DNA of 22,037 nucleotides from Firmicutes bacterium UBA3930 (GTDB lineage Bacteria > Bacillota > Clostridia > Caldicoprobacterales > Caldicoprobacteraceae). The DNA lies in assembly GCA_002385885.1 (NCBI GenBank), contig DGEI01000002.1:5660-27696 (forward strand), read 5' to 3'. A program made the position numbers and the translations under genes. Each line of letters begins with the position of its first letter. Position 1 is the stretch's first letter. Below the pieces are notes generated by a model, which was not told the origin of the DNA, ran no database searches, and saw only the letters and a list, made by a program, of their open reading frames with translations. Of the stretch, positions 14,406 to 22,037 are shown one piece after another.

Positions 14406-14912
14406 ATGAATAAAGAACTTTATATTCTTTCAAAAGCAGACGGATTTGCATTCCCCGTTACCATCATATCTTCATCTAAAGGTGTACAGCAAATAAATTT
14501 CGCCCCCCTTGAAGCCGTAGCCAGGGAACTGACGGAAAAAAATATTCCCTTTACCGTGGATTTGTCGCTTCCTGCTTCCATAGAGTTAACCCAGTATTTT
14601 TCAGGCCAAAGGCGGGAATTTACAATCCCAATTGATATCCGCGGCACTCTCTTTCAGCTGCAGGTATGGAATGCTTTACGGGAAATCCCTTATGGCCAAG
14701 TGGCCAGTTATAAGGACATTGCAATCAGGATCGGCCGTCCAAATGCATCCCGTGCAGTTGGGCAGGCTTGCGGCGCAAACCCCATACCGATCATTGTACC
14801 CTGCCACCGGGTGCTAACGGCAAACCACCGGCTGGGCGGATTCAGTTCAGGCCTTGAGAAAAAAACAGCCCTCCTCGAACTGGAGGGATCTTATTCTATG
14901 GTACAGTATTAA
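14406..14912 (+). CDS. ogt: Methylated-DNA--protein-cysteine methyltransferase
   Basis: A 168-residue DNA repair protein that removes the alkyl group from O6-alkylguanine by transferring it to its own cysteine, a one-time reaction. ATG 14406 is chosen because AGGATGA (14392-14398) is well placed; the TTG at 14400 is too close. The active site PCHRV has the acceptor Cys133. The helix-turn-helix DNA-binding part includes YGQVASYKDIA (about 96-106) and the Arg finger segment NASRAVG (113-119) with Arg116. The N-terminal half (1-75) is the smaller, less conserved ribonuclease-H-like domain. It lacks the AraC-type or Ada zinc domain, so it is the stand-alone Ogt/AdaB form. It stands alone, divergent from ilvB and convergent with the peptidase gene. 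Confidence 0.93.
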   Translation: MNKELYILSKADGFAFPVTIISSSKGVQQINFAPLEAVARELTEKNIPFTVDLSLPASIELTQYFSGQRREFTIPIDIRGTLFQLQVWNALREIPYGQVASYKDIAIRIGRPNASRAVGQACGANPIPIIVPCHRVLTANHRLGGFSSGLEKKTALLELEGSYSMVQY

Positions 14913-14937
14913 GCATATTAACTAAAGCATCATTTGA

Positions 14938-16338
14938 TCAGCCAGATACCAATTCTGCAATAGCATGAGCATATATTCTGGCATTAAGCATTAAATCCTC
15001 AATTTCTATGTATTCGTCCTTCTGATGGGCCAGTTCCGGTTTTCCGGGGAACACCGCTCCGAAGGCCACAGCATCCTTGATAGCCCTGGCGTAGGTACCG
15101 CCGCCTATTGCCATAGCATATGCAGGCTGCCCCGTCAACTTGGTATAAACTCTCATCAAAGCCTGTACCAGAAAGTGATCTTCCGGTACATACAGAGGTT
15201 TTTGATAATTCAATACCTGGACTTCAATACCGCTTTTTGCGGCATCAGCTTCAATTTTCGCCAGCACATCCTCCTTTTTATAGCTGACAGGATAACGGAT
15301 ATCGATAACCGCTTCACCCGATTCCCTGTCTATATTAATCATTCCCAGGTTCAGAGTGAGCTTTCCGGAAAGCTGATCCTCAACAGCAAGACCCAGGGAT
15401 TCGCCATGAATTTCCATTCCCACACGGCTTTGAAGAAACCGGAGATACTGTTCAATTTCGCCATCCTCCTGGCCTAAACCGGCCAGGTATGCCAGCATTT
15501 GCCCTATGGCATTATGCCCTGTCTCCGGAGCGCTGGCATGTGCCGGCTTTCCTATTGATTTAACAAGCAAATCCCCATTTTCAGCGGAAGTAATTTCAAA
15601 CTCGTATCCGGTGGAGTTTCCAAAGCGTTTAATGCCGGACACTATATTATCATTATTGGCTGATGAATCAAAAATGCAGATGCATTTATCGGGCACCATA
15701 TTGGGGCGCTGCCCGCCTGACATTTTACTGAGCCCTATAGAATTATATGCATATTTGGAAAACTTCTTTCGAAATGCTATATGCAGTATCCCTTTTTCGG
15801 CGTTAATAACGGGATATCTCCCGTCGGGACTGACTCCAAAGTCAGGCATGGGTTCACGCTCAAAATAATACCTGAGGTCTTCCCATCCGCTTTCCTCATC
15901 GGTCCCCAGGATAAGCCTCACCCGTTTGTTTACAGGCAAACCCGAATCCTTAACAGCTTTCATGGCGTACAGCGCCGCAACAGCCGGCCCCTTATCATCT
16001 ACTGCGCCCCGGCCGTAAAGCCTGTTATCATGAATTTCAGCTCCAAAGGGCGGATAAGTCCATCCCTCCCCCGGAGGGACAACATCCAGATGCACCAGTA
16101 TACCCATCATTTTATCTCCCTGGCCAAATTCTATATGCCCGGCGTATCCATCAATATTTTTTGTTTGAAAACCCATCTTGCTGCCAAGCTGCAGCATATA
16201 TTCGAGAGCCTTATGCAGTTCCTTGCCAAAAGGTTTTCCAGGCTCCGGCAGCCCTTTAACACTGGGGATAGCCACCAGCTCACGGGTCGAACGTATCATG
16301 TCGTCCCGATGCGATTCAATGAATAAATCCAAACCCAT
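14938..16338 (-). CDS. pepV: M20-family dipeptidase (PepV-like)
   Basis: A 466-residue cytoplasmic zinc dipeptidase that splits dipeptides with broad specificity, often after peptide import. AAGGAGG seven bases before ATG 16338 fixes the start; an upstream in-frame extension lacks support. Metal and catalytic landmarks of the M20 family are His83 and Asp85 in VHLDVVP, Asp114/115 in GRGAVDDKGP, the catalytic Glu pair Glu148/149 in GTDEES, Asp172 in SPDGRYP, and the C-terminal GGGTYAR and LAHQKDEY segments. The long central insertion (about 180-370) is the lid/dimerisation domain typical of PepV. The gene follows yitT by 19 nt, so the two form an operon. Confidence 0.92.
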   Translation of the reverse strand: MGLDLFIESHRDDMIRSTRELVAIPSVKGLPEPGKPFGKELHKALEYMLQLGSKMGFQTKNIDGYAGHIEFGQGDKMMGILVHLDVVPPGEGWTYPPFGAEIHDNRLYGRGAVDDKGPAVAALYAMKAVKDSGLPVNKRVRLILGTDEESGWEDLRYYFEREPMPDFGVSPDGRYPVINAEKGILHIAFRKKFSKYAYNSIGLSKMSGGQRPNMVPDKCICIFDSSANNDNIVSGIKRFGNSTGYEFEITSAENGDLLVKSIGKPAHASAPETGHNAIGQMLAYLAGLGQEDGEIEQYLRFLQSRVGMEIHGESLGLAVEDQLSGKLTLNLGMINIDRESGEAVIDIRYPVSYKKEDVLAKIEADAAKSGIEVQVLNYQKPLYVPEDHFLVQALMRVYTKLTGQPAYAMAIGGGTYARAIKDAVAFGAVFPGKPELAHQKDEYIEIEDLMLNARIYAHAIAELVSG

Positions 16339-16357
16339 ACAAATGCCTCCTTGCAAG

Positions 16358-17212
16358 TCAGAATATATCTTCCACGCTGAATCCCTTCCCTTCAACCTCC
16401 CGGGTATCAATTATTGACATAAAGGCTTTGGGATCCACTTTTTGCACCACTTCTCTTACCTTTGACAGTTCCATTGTACGTACTACCGTATAAATCAGCT
16501 TTTTGTCCTGTCGTGTATATGCTCCTTCACCATGTAAAAATGTTATCCCCCGCTGAAGATTATCAAACAGCTCCTGAGCTATTTCATCTGACAAATCGGA
16601 AACAATTATTACGGTTTTCTTGTGGTTGAACCCTGCCTGTATAGCATCCACCACTTTGCTGCTTACGTAAATCCCTACCATAGAGAACATAGCAGCTTCA
16701 AGGTTTAGCAGCACCGCAGCCACGCCCAGTATTACAAAGTTGAAGGCTGCTGTGATTCCTCCGACATTAAAAGAAAAGAACTTATTTATAAGCAGCGATA
16801 TAATGTCCGTACCTCCGAGTGAGCCCCGGTTCTTTATGACAATGCCGGCTCCTGCTCCGGAGATAAGCCCGCCAAAAATCGAAGCGATCATTGTATCCTG
16901 TATCTGCATTGTCCAGTTCCTGGTGAGATACAGGAAAAATGACATACTTATTATTCCCAAAATGCTGAGATAAACAAACCGCCTTCCCAGGTAAACATAA
17001 CTACCAATAAAAAGAGGTATGTTTAATATAATCACGGTAATCTCGGTAGGTAAAGAAAATAGATAGTTCAGGATTATAGCTATACCTGTCAACCCACCGC
17101 TGAACAAACCATGGGGAATAAAAAGGGTGTTTACCGCAAAAGAATAGAGAAAACTACCTATGATAATATAGATAATACAAACCAACAGGCGCCTGGTTTT
17201 TTTAATTCTCAT
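16358..17212 (-). CDS. YitT-family membrane protein (DUF161/DUF2179)
   Basis: A 284-residue integral membrane protein of the YitT family. ATG 17212 has GGAAGGA about nine bases upstream; a TTG at 17230 is possible but lies within that site. Five or so hydrophobic segments fill residues about 8-195. The family-typical IPHGLFSGGLTGIA (32-45) and RGSLGGTDIIS motifs lie in loops between them. The last 80 residues (about 200-280) form the soluble DUF2179 domain, with strands KKTVIIVS and KLIYTVV and the helix pattern LSKVREVVQKVDPKAFMSI. The transport substrate of this family is not established to my knowledge. It is first in an operon with the dipeptidase gene. Confidence 0.9.
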   Translation of the reverse strand: MRIKKTRRLLVCIIYIIIGSFLYSFAVNTLFIPHGLFSGGLTGIAIILNYLFSLPTEITVIILNIPLFIGSYVYLGRRFVYLSILGIISMSFFLYLTRNWTMQIQDTMIASIFGGLISGAGAGIVIKNRGSLGGTDIISLLINKFFSFNVGGITAAFNFVILGVAAVLLNLEAAMFSMVGIYVSSKVVDAIQAGFNHKKTVIIVSDLSDEIAQELFDNLQRGITFLHGEGAYTRQDKKLIYTVVRTMELSKVREVVQKVDPKAFMSIIDTREVEGKGFSVEDIF

Positions 17213-17260
17213 ATGTAATCTTCCTTCCAATTTGCCAGAGTATGTTCTTACTCTACAGTG

Positions 17261-17317
17261 ATTATATCATAAATTACTATATTTTATCTTTTATATAAGA
17301 AATAATTATGATATACT
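17261..17317. promoter_or_regulatory. Back-to-back -10 elements between yitT and nagB
   Basis: On the minus strand an extended -10, TG-A-TATAAT (hexamer 17266-17261), would start the yitT-pepV operon near 17254. On the plus strand TG-A-TATACT (hexamer 17312-17317) could start a transcript toward nagB, with a leader of about 208 nt. Neither has a strong -35. Confidence 0.45.
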
Positions 17318-17434
17318 ATTTCCGTTAATGTTATCATATTGTAATAGGGTTTTCCATAATATTCTTTAACAGTCATTAAATTGCTTAAATTTTGCCTGGC
17401 GATTTATTGTAGCGTGGATATGTATGGGCAGACC

Positions 17435-17452
17435 TGAATAATGTATTATTCA
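17435..17452. promoter_or_regulatory. Palindromic operator candidate upstream of nagB
   Basis: TGAATAAT-GT-ATTATTCA is an 18-bp palindrome with perfect 8-bp arms, 80 bp before the nagB start. It does not resemble the YvoA/NagR site known from Bacillus and only loosely resembles a Fur box. The remainder of the 319-bp spacer holds no ORF. Confidence 0.45.
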
Positions 17453-17531
17453 ATATATTCCTAAAGTATGGATAATAATGTTGCAAAATTGCAGTCTAAT
17501 GATTCCATATATTTAAAGAGGTGTAAAACAA

Positions 17532-18257
17532 ATGGAAATTATAGTGTGCAAAACCTACCAGGAAATGAGTCAGGCTGCTGCAGATATTACAGCACGGCAA
17601 ATTGACAGAAAAGCAAATACCGTATTAGGCCTTGCAACCGGAAGCACTCCTGTTGGGCTATATCAGAATCTGGTAAAGATGAACAGGGACGGAATAATTG
17701 ATTTTTCCGGCGTGACAACTTTCAATCTTGATGAATATGTAGGACTGCCTAAAGAACACCCCTGCAGCTACCACAGATTCATGTTCGATAATCTTTTTGA
17801 TCATATAAATATAAAAATGGAAAATATACACCTGCCGGATGGGCAGGCCCCGTCTCTTGAGAATGAATGCAAGGCTTATGAACAAATGATAGCAAAAGCC
17901 GGCGGGATTGACCTGCAATTGCTGGGAGTTGGTCATAACGGCCATATAGGCTTTAACGAGCCTGGAACTCCTTTTGAATCAGTCACCCACGTCGTTGAAC
18001 TGACACAAAGTACCATCCAGGCCAATTCCAGATTTTTTAACTCCCCTGATGAAGTGCCACGCAGGGCCGTTTCAATGGGTATAAAAACCATAATGCATGC
18101 CCGGAAGATCCTGTTCATAGCATCAGGAAAGGAGAAGGCCGGAATCATAAGCAAAGCACTCAAGGGGCCGGTGACCACGGAAGTCCCGTCATCCGTGCTT
18201 CAGCTGCATCCAGATATAACGGTTGTCCTGGACGAGGATGCCGCATCCTGCTTATAA
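17532..18257 (+). CDS. nagB: Glucosamine-6-phosphate deaminase
   Basis: A 241-residue enzyme that converts glucosamine 6-phosphate to fructose 6-phosphate and ammonia, feeding amino sugars from chitin or cell walls into glycolysis. GAGGTG is placed eight to nine bases before the ATG. Landmarks are the phosphate loop LGLATGSTP (32-40), the catalytic Asp67 in FNLDEY, and GVGHNGHIGFNEP (132-144) with catalytic His138 and Glu143. The position equivalent to Asp141 of the E. coli enzyme is Asn136, as in the Bacillus NagB. The length matches the short form without the C-terminal allosteric extension seen in E. coli. No nagA is adjacent in the window. A palindrome upstream suggests transcriptional control. 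Confidence 0.95.
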   Translation: MEIIVCKTYQEMSQAAADITARQIDRKANTVLGLATGSTPVGLYQNLVKMNRDGIIDFSGVTTFNLDEYVGLPKEHPCSYHRFMFDNLFDHINIKMENIHLPDGQAPSLENECKAYEQMIAKAGGIDLQLLGVGHNGHIGFNEPGTPFESVTHVVELTQSTIQANSRFFNSPDEVPRRAVSMGIKTIMHARKILFIASGKEKAGIISKALKGPVTTEVPSSVLQLHPDITVVLDEDAASCL

Positions 18258-18273
18258 CGCAATAATAAATAAA

Positions 18274-18321
18274 AATGTAATAAAAAAAGAGCCGGTTTCC
18301 CGGCTCTTTTTTTATTACATT
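18274..18321. terminator. Perfect 22-bp bidirectional terminator shared by nagB and oppA
   Basis: The arms 18274-18295 and 18300-18321 are exactly complementary, with a 4-nt loop: a G+C-rich core (GAGCCGG) flanked by seven A on one side and seven T on the other. It works equally in both directions. Its last base is the first base of the oppA stop codon. Confidence 0.93.
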
Positions 18322-19928
18322 CACTGTTTTCTTGTTGCATACAGGAATACTTTAAACCCTAACGGATCGTAAACAAATCCTTCTATATCCGGATTTATCA
18401 GATACGTATCTGTATAGTAGTAAACAGGAATTATGGGCATTTCCGTCATGATAATCTCTTCAGCCTTATGCATAGCTTCCATTCTTTCTTTCTGATCACC
18501 GGATTTCTTGGCCAGATCAATCAATTCGTCATATTCACTGTTTTTCCACCTGGAGTCATTCTGACCGCTGCTGCTGATCCACATATCAAGCATGGTCATT
18601 GGGTCGAGATAGTCGCCTATCCAGCCATGACGCGCAATTTCATAGTTGCCCTGGTTACGGGTTTCCTGGAATACCGCCCATTCCTGGCTGTCCAGTTTTA
18701 TGTTGATACCCAGATTATTTTTCCACATGTCCTGAACAGCTTCAGCTATGGCCTTATGGCCGGCTCCATCGTTATACATCAGGGTCAGTTCGGGGAAACC
18801 TTCACCGTTGGGGAAGCCGGCATCTTCCATTAGTTTCTTGGCTTCTGCAACATTTTGCTCAAAGTTTTCACCAATATAGCTGCCGCCGACTTCTCTGAAA
18901 TCAGCGCCTTCCTCAGCATCAGGCATTCCCGGGGGAACCCAGGCATATGCAGGAATGGCATAGTTCTTTGCCGCATGATCAATTATATACTGCCTATCGA
19001 TGGCAAGAGCCAATGCTTTTCTTACCCTGGGATCATCCAATGGTTCCTTTTCAACATTCAGGCAATAGAAATATGTTCCTAACTGAGCCTTTATAATAAG
19101 GTCGCCTTCTTCATACAGGCGTGGAATCTCTTCAGATGGAATGCTGTCTGCAAAGTCAATCTCTCCAGCTTCAAATGCTGAGAGCTCTGATGCCTGATCG
19201 TCAATCATGGTGAACACAAGCTCATCAGCCTTTATGGAATCTTTGTCCCAATAGGTATCGCTCTTCTTCATAACAATCTTTTCGTTGACAACAAACTCGG
19301 TTACAACCATCGGGCCGTTTGTGATGTATGTCTCCGGATTGTTTGCCCAGCCCTCGCCGTGTTCTTCAATAATATCCTGCCTTACAGGGAACAATGTGGG
19401 GAATGATGTCAACTGCAGGAAGTATGAGCAAGGAGCCTCAAGTTCAACTTCCAGAGTCTTTTCATCAACAGCTTTTACTCCCAGTTCTTCAGGGCTCGCT
19501 TCGCCATTTGTTATGGCCTCACCATTTTTAATATACCAGAGCTGATAGGCATATTCACACTCTGATACCGGATCGACAGCCCGCCTCCAAGCATACACGA
19601 AGTCATCGGCTGTTACGGGTTCTCCATCCGACCATTTGGCATCCCTTAAATAGAATGTGAATTTAGTCCCATCTTCGTTCATTTTCCATTCTTTAGCTAT
19701 GCCGGGAAGGATACGGCCCTCTGCGTCCTTTCGTGTCAGCCCTTCAAAACAATGGACTATTACACTTCCCGCTTCAACTGCACTGTTGAGCTGAGGATCA
19801 ATGGTTTTCGGGGTTGCACCCATATTGTATGTGATGGGTTTTTTACCGGTTTTATCAGAAGTACAGGCAGTAAATAGGGAAATAACCATTACTGCGCTAA
19901 GCAATAAAAGGACTGTTCTTTTGAGCAT
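18321..19928 (-). CDS. oppA: Oligopeptide ABC transporter, substrate-binding lipoprotein
   Basis: A 535-residue lipoprotein that captures peptides outside the cell and delivers them to the OppBC permease. AAGGAGGA precedes the ATG. The lipobox is LFTAC with Cys22 as the lipid anchor; the region after it (SDKTGKK) is a typical flexible linker. The mature part is a family 5 solute-binding protein: the NMGATPKTIDPQLNSA start (about 36-50), YAWRRAVDP..., a VRKALALAIDR segment and the C-terminal WIGDYLDPMTMLDMW region, which is hallmark OppA sequence. It is the last gene of the operon, 78 nt after oppF, with a stem-loop between. Peptide specificity cannot be read from sequence alone. Confidence 0.94.
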   Translation of the reverse strand: MLKRTVLLLLSAVMVISLFTACTSDKTGKKPITYNMGATPKTIDPQLNSAVEAGSVIVHCFEGLTRKDAEGRILPGIAKEWKMNEDGTKFTFYLRDAKWSDGEPVTADDFVYAWRRAVDPVSECEYAYQLWYIKNGEAITNGEASPEELGVKAVDEKTLEVELEAPCSYFLQLTSFPTLFPVRQDIIEEHGEGWANNPETYITNGPMVVTEFVVNEKIVMKKSDTYWDKDSIKADELVFTMIDDQASELSAFEAGEIDFADSIPSEEIPRLYEEGDLIIKAQLGTYFYCLNVEKEPLDDPRVRKALALAIDRQYIIDHAAKNYAIPAYAWVPPGMPDAEEGADFREVGGSYIGENFEQNVAEAKKLMEDAGFPNGEGFPELTLMYNDGAGHKAIAEAVQDMWKNNLGINIKLDSQEWAVFQETRNQGNYEIARHGWIGDYLDPMTMLDMWISSSGQNDSRWKNSEYDELIDLAKKSGDQKERMEAMHKAEEIIMTEMPIIPVYYYTDTYLINPDIEGFVYDPLGFKVFLYATRKQ

Positions 19929-19960
19929 AATACTTCTTCCTCCTTATTTTTTATTTATCT

Positions 19961-19980
19961 CAAAGTCAGGTATGACTTTG
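19961..19980 (-). promoter_or_regulatory. Intercistronic stem-loop between oppF and oppA
   Basis: CAAAGTCA (19961-19968) and TGACTTTG (19973-19980) form a perfect 8-bp stem with a 4-nt loop. There is no U-run, so it is not a terminator. Stem-loops at this position often mark RNA processing and stabilise the binding-protein message, allowing more OppA than ATPase. Confidence 0.5.
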
Positions 19981-20006
19981 ATGCCTTGTTTTGTTTATTT
20001 TATCTG

Positions 20007-20990
20007 CTATTCTATGAAGTGACATGCTGCCATATGTCCTCCGCCATAATCTTTCATATCGGGTTCCTGTTCAGCGCATATATCACTGGCAATAGGACAC
20101 CGGGTTCTAAACCTGCACCCTGAAGGCGGATTAATAGGTGTAGGCACATCACCTTTCAGAATTATTCTGTCCCGCTTCTCCATAGCATCAGGATCCGGAA
20201 CAGGTATAGCAGAAAGCAAGGCCTGGGTATAGGGATGGAGAGGCTTACTATATAATTCGGAGCTTTCGGCTATCTCCACAATCTTTCCCAGGTACATTAC
20301 CCCGACCCTGTCTGATATATGTTTAACCATGGACAAGTCATGAGCAATAAACAGGTAGGTCAGGCCCATTTCAACCTGTAAATCCTCAAGAAGATTGACC
20401 ACCTGTGCCTGTATGGAAACATCCAGTGCGGAAATTGGCTCATCGCATACAATAAAATCGGGATTTACAGCCAAGGCTCTGGCAATTCCTATTCTCTGCC
20501 TCTGGCCGCCGCTGAACTCATGGGGATACCTGCCTGCATGCTCCCGGTTTAAACCTACCTTGTCCAAAAGGTCAAATATCATGGCCTCCCGGTCTTCACC
20601 GGCTGCAATCCTATGGATATCGATTGACTCGGCTATTATGTCACCTACCGTCATCCTGGGATTCAATGAAGCATAAGGATCCTGAAAAATAATCTGCATT
20701 CTTTTCCTATACGGCCGCATTTGCCTGTCATTGAGATCGCTGATATCGTCCCCGTCAAATATAACCCGGCCGCTGGTAGGAGCATACAGTTTCAGGATAG
20801 TACGCCCAACGGTTGTTTTGCCACAGCCGCTCTCTCCTACAAGACCAAGGGTCTCTCCTTTATAGATTTGAAAGCTGACACCGTCGACCGCTTTAAGCAT
20901 CTGCCTCTTCTCGGCAACCATCCCGCCTCTTACCGGAAAATATTTTTTCAGGTCTTTTACTTCAACCAGGATATCTTTTGAGCTGTTCAC
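20007..20990 (-). CDS. oppF: Oligopeptide ABC transporter ATPase, OppF type
   Basis: A 327-residue ATPase that powers peptide import together with OppD. The GTG start overlaps the oppD stop codon as GTGA, with AAGGGGTGAG upstream, so the two are translationally coupled. Walker A GESGCGKT (53-60), Q-loop QDP (103-105), ABC signature FSGGQRQ (159-165) and Walker B FIVCDEP (179-185) are all present. The C-terminal oligopeptide-transporter domain contains PPSGCRFRTRCP...C...C, the four-cysteine motif known to hold an iron-sulfur cluster in some Dpp/Opp ATPases. It precedes oppA by 78 nt. Confidence 0.95.
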   Translation of the reverse strand: MNSSKDILVEVKDLKKYFPVRGGMVAEKRQMLKAVDGVSFQIYKGETLGLVGESGCGKTTVGRTILKLYAPTSGRVIFDGDDISDLNDRQMRPYRKRMQIIFQDPYASLNPRMTVGDIIAESIDIHRIAAGEDREAMIFDLLDKVGLNREHAGRYPHEFSGGQRQRIGIARALAVNPDFIVCDEPISALDVSIQAQVVNLLEDLQVEMGLTYLFIAHDLSMVKHISDRVGVMYLGKIVEIAESSELYSKPLHPYTQALLSAIPVPDPDAMEKRDRIILKGDVPTPINPPSGCRFRTRCPIASDICAEQEPDMKDYGGGHMAACHFIE

Positions 20991-22000
20991 TTCAGACTCA
21001 CCCCTTCCCTATCCCAGGTAACACTGGGTGCCCGGGAATCAAGGAGCCAGCATGCTGCATTATGATCATCCGAGACGGAATACAGCCCGGGACATTGCTC
21101 CTGACAAATCCGCATAGCATAACGGCATCTCGGCACAAAAGGACATCCCGCAGGAGGCTTTAAGAGATCCGGTGGCTGTCCGTCAATCGGTATCAGGCGC
21201 TGCCTTGATGTCATATTAACCTTGGGGATGGATTTCAAAAGGCCCCAGGTATACGGGTGTTTCGGATTATAAAATATATCCCTAACCGATCCCTCTTCAA
21301 CGATAATTCCTGCGTACATGACAACAATCCGGCTGCAAAGATCGGCTACAATCCCCAAATCATGGGTAATTAACATAATGGATGAGTTAAACTTTTCCCT
21401 GAGTTCTTTCATGAGCTCCAGTATCTGAGCTTGTATCGTAACATCCAGGGCGGTTGTGGGCTCGTCTGCAATAATCAGCTCCGGCTGACAGCTGAGCGCC
21501 ATTGCTATCATAACCCTCTGCCGCATGCCTCCGCTGAATTCATGAGGATATTGATTAAGCCGCTTCTCCGGGTCGGGAATTCTTACTTCCCTGAGCAGCT
21601 CAACAGCCTCCCGGCGTGCAGCTTTTTTATCCAAATTCTTATGCAAACGAAGGGGTTCGATCAGCTGATCTCCTATTGTATATACCGGATTTAACGAGGT
21701 CATAGGATCCTGAAATATCATGGCTATTTTATTTCCTCTTATCTTCTGCATTTCTTTTTCGCTTTTTTGTAAAAGATCCTCGCCTTTAAAGTATATCTGC
21801 CCCTTAATTATTTTTCCCGGTGAAGGCACCAACCGCATTACCGAAAGGGATGTCACACTCTTACCGCAGCCGGATTCACCAACTATTCCTACAGCCTCTC
21901 CCTGGTGTACATCTATATTTATACCTCTGACAGCCTTTACTTCCCCAACATGGGTAAAAAACGATGTGTGCAAATCTTTAATCTCCAGCAGTTTATCCAC
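20987..22000 (-). CDS. oppD: Oligopeptide ABC transporter ATPase, OppD type
   Basis: A 337-residue ATPase, partner of OppF. The GTG start at 22000 is preceded by AGGTGATT. Walker A GESGCGKS (41-48), Q-loop QDP (98-100), signature FSGGMRQ (156-162) and Walker B LIIADEP (176-182) are intact. The C-terminal Cys motif GCPFVPRCRYAMRICQEQCPG is complete. It is the first gene of the operon visible here; the permeases (OppB, OppC) are expected beyond the right edge but are not in the window. The region upstream is cut after 18 nt by library adapter sequence. Confidence 0.95.
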   Translation of the reverse strand: MDKLLEIKDLHTSFFTHVGEVKAVRGINIDVHQGEAVGIVGESGCGKSVTSLSVMRLVPSPGKIIKGQIYFKGEDLLQKSEKEMQKIRGNKIAMIFQDPMTSLNPVYTIGDQLIEPLRLHKNLDKKAARREAVELLREVRIPDPEKRLNQYPHEFSGGMRQRVMIAMALSCQPELIIADEPTTALDVTIQAQILELMKELREKFNSSIMLITHDLGIVADLCSRIVVMYAGIIVEEGSVRDIFYNPKHPYTWGLLKSIPKVNMTSRQRLIPIDGQPPDLLKPPAGCPFVPRCRYAMRICQEQCPGLYSVSDDHNAACWLLDSRAPSVTWDREGVSLK

Positions 22001-22018
22001 TTAATCACCTACTTCCTC

Positions 22019-22037
22019 CTGTCTCTTATACACATCT
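22019..22037. other. Nextera mosaic-end adapter, not genomic
   Basis: CTGTCTCTTATACACATCT is identical to the 19-bp transposon mosaic end used in Nextera library preparation. It occupies the exact end of the sequence, so it is an untrimmed adapter. Confidence 0.97.

Noticed and set aside
17435..17452. Fur box reading of the palindrome before nagB
   Set aside because: The arm and spacer lengths (8-2-8) differ from the 7-1-7 pattern and nagB is not an iron gene.

Overview
The window reads as chromosomal DNA of an anaerobic, low- to mid-GC Firmicute of the class Clostridia. Pointers to this are a T-box leader before an acetolactate synthase gene, strong AGGAGG-type ribosome binding sites, frequent GTG starts, compact A+T-rich sigma-A promoters, hairpin-plus-U-run terminators, and a gene set typical of Clostridia (DUF438/hemerythrin/PAS protein, PepV-like dipeptidase, YitT protein, small Ric-like protein). 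I see no tRNA, rRNA, CRISPR array, transposase or phage gene. The last 19 bases are exactly the Nextera transposon mosaic end, so the right edge is an untrimmed library adapter and not genome.

Left part (1-6914): a truncated exported protein with an InlB-type repeat and a membrane-anchored TPR protein are divergently arranged around a 537-bp spacer. Next comes a minus-strand metal/redox group: a small hemerythrin-related Ric-like protein, a P1B metal ATPase lacking its own metal-binding domain, and a separate CopZ-like metal-binding protein. The Ric-like and CopZ-like genes each have a perfect FNR-type palindrome, placed at the same distance (29.5 nt from box centre to the -10 hexamer, i.e. 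about -41.5) from a good -10 element. This is the classic geometry for an activator of the CRP/FNR family. A lipoprotein made of two copies of a domain I do not recognise follows on the plus strand.

Middle (6915-12000): between the lipoprotein and the DUF438 gene lies an orphan transcription unit, with a consensus promoter, about 160 nt without a convincing ORF, and a terminator. It is a candidate small RNA. The DUF438-hemerythrin-PAS sensor gene has a near-perfect 17-bp dyad in its leader. On the minus strand, a WYL-type regulator precedes a protein with two NTF2-like domains. The spacer between them carries three similar dyads at near-integral helical spacings, plus a ten-codon leader ORF whose start codon sits in a 9-bp hairpin. 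A small zinc-ribbon protein follows.

Right part (12001-22018): ilvB under a T-box riboswitch with a clear promoter; a divergent ogt-type DNA repair gene with a very good promoter 200 nt upstream; a yitT-pepV operon; nagB (glucosamine-6-phosphate deaminase); and the 3' part of an oligopeptide transporter operon (oppD-oppF-oppA). nagB and oppA converge on a perfect 22-bp bidirectional terminator. Peptide uptake, the PepV-type dipeptidase, amino-sugar catabolism and amino-acid-controlled ilvB suggest an organism that feeds on peptides and cell-wall or chitin-like sugars, though these are separate transcription units.
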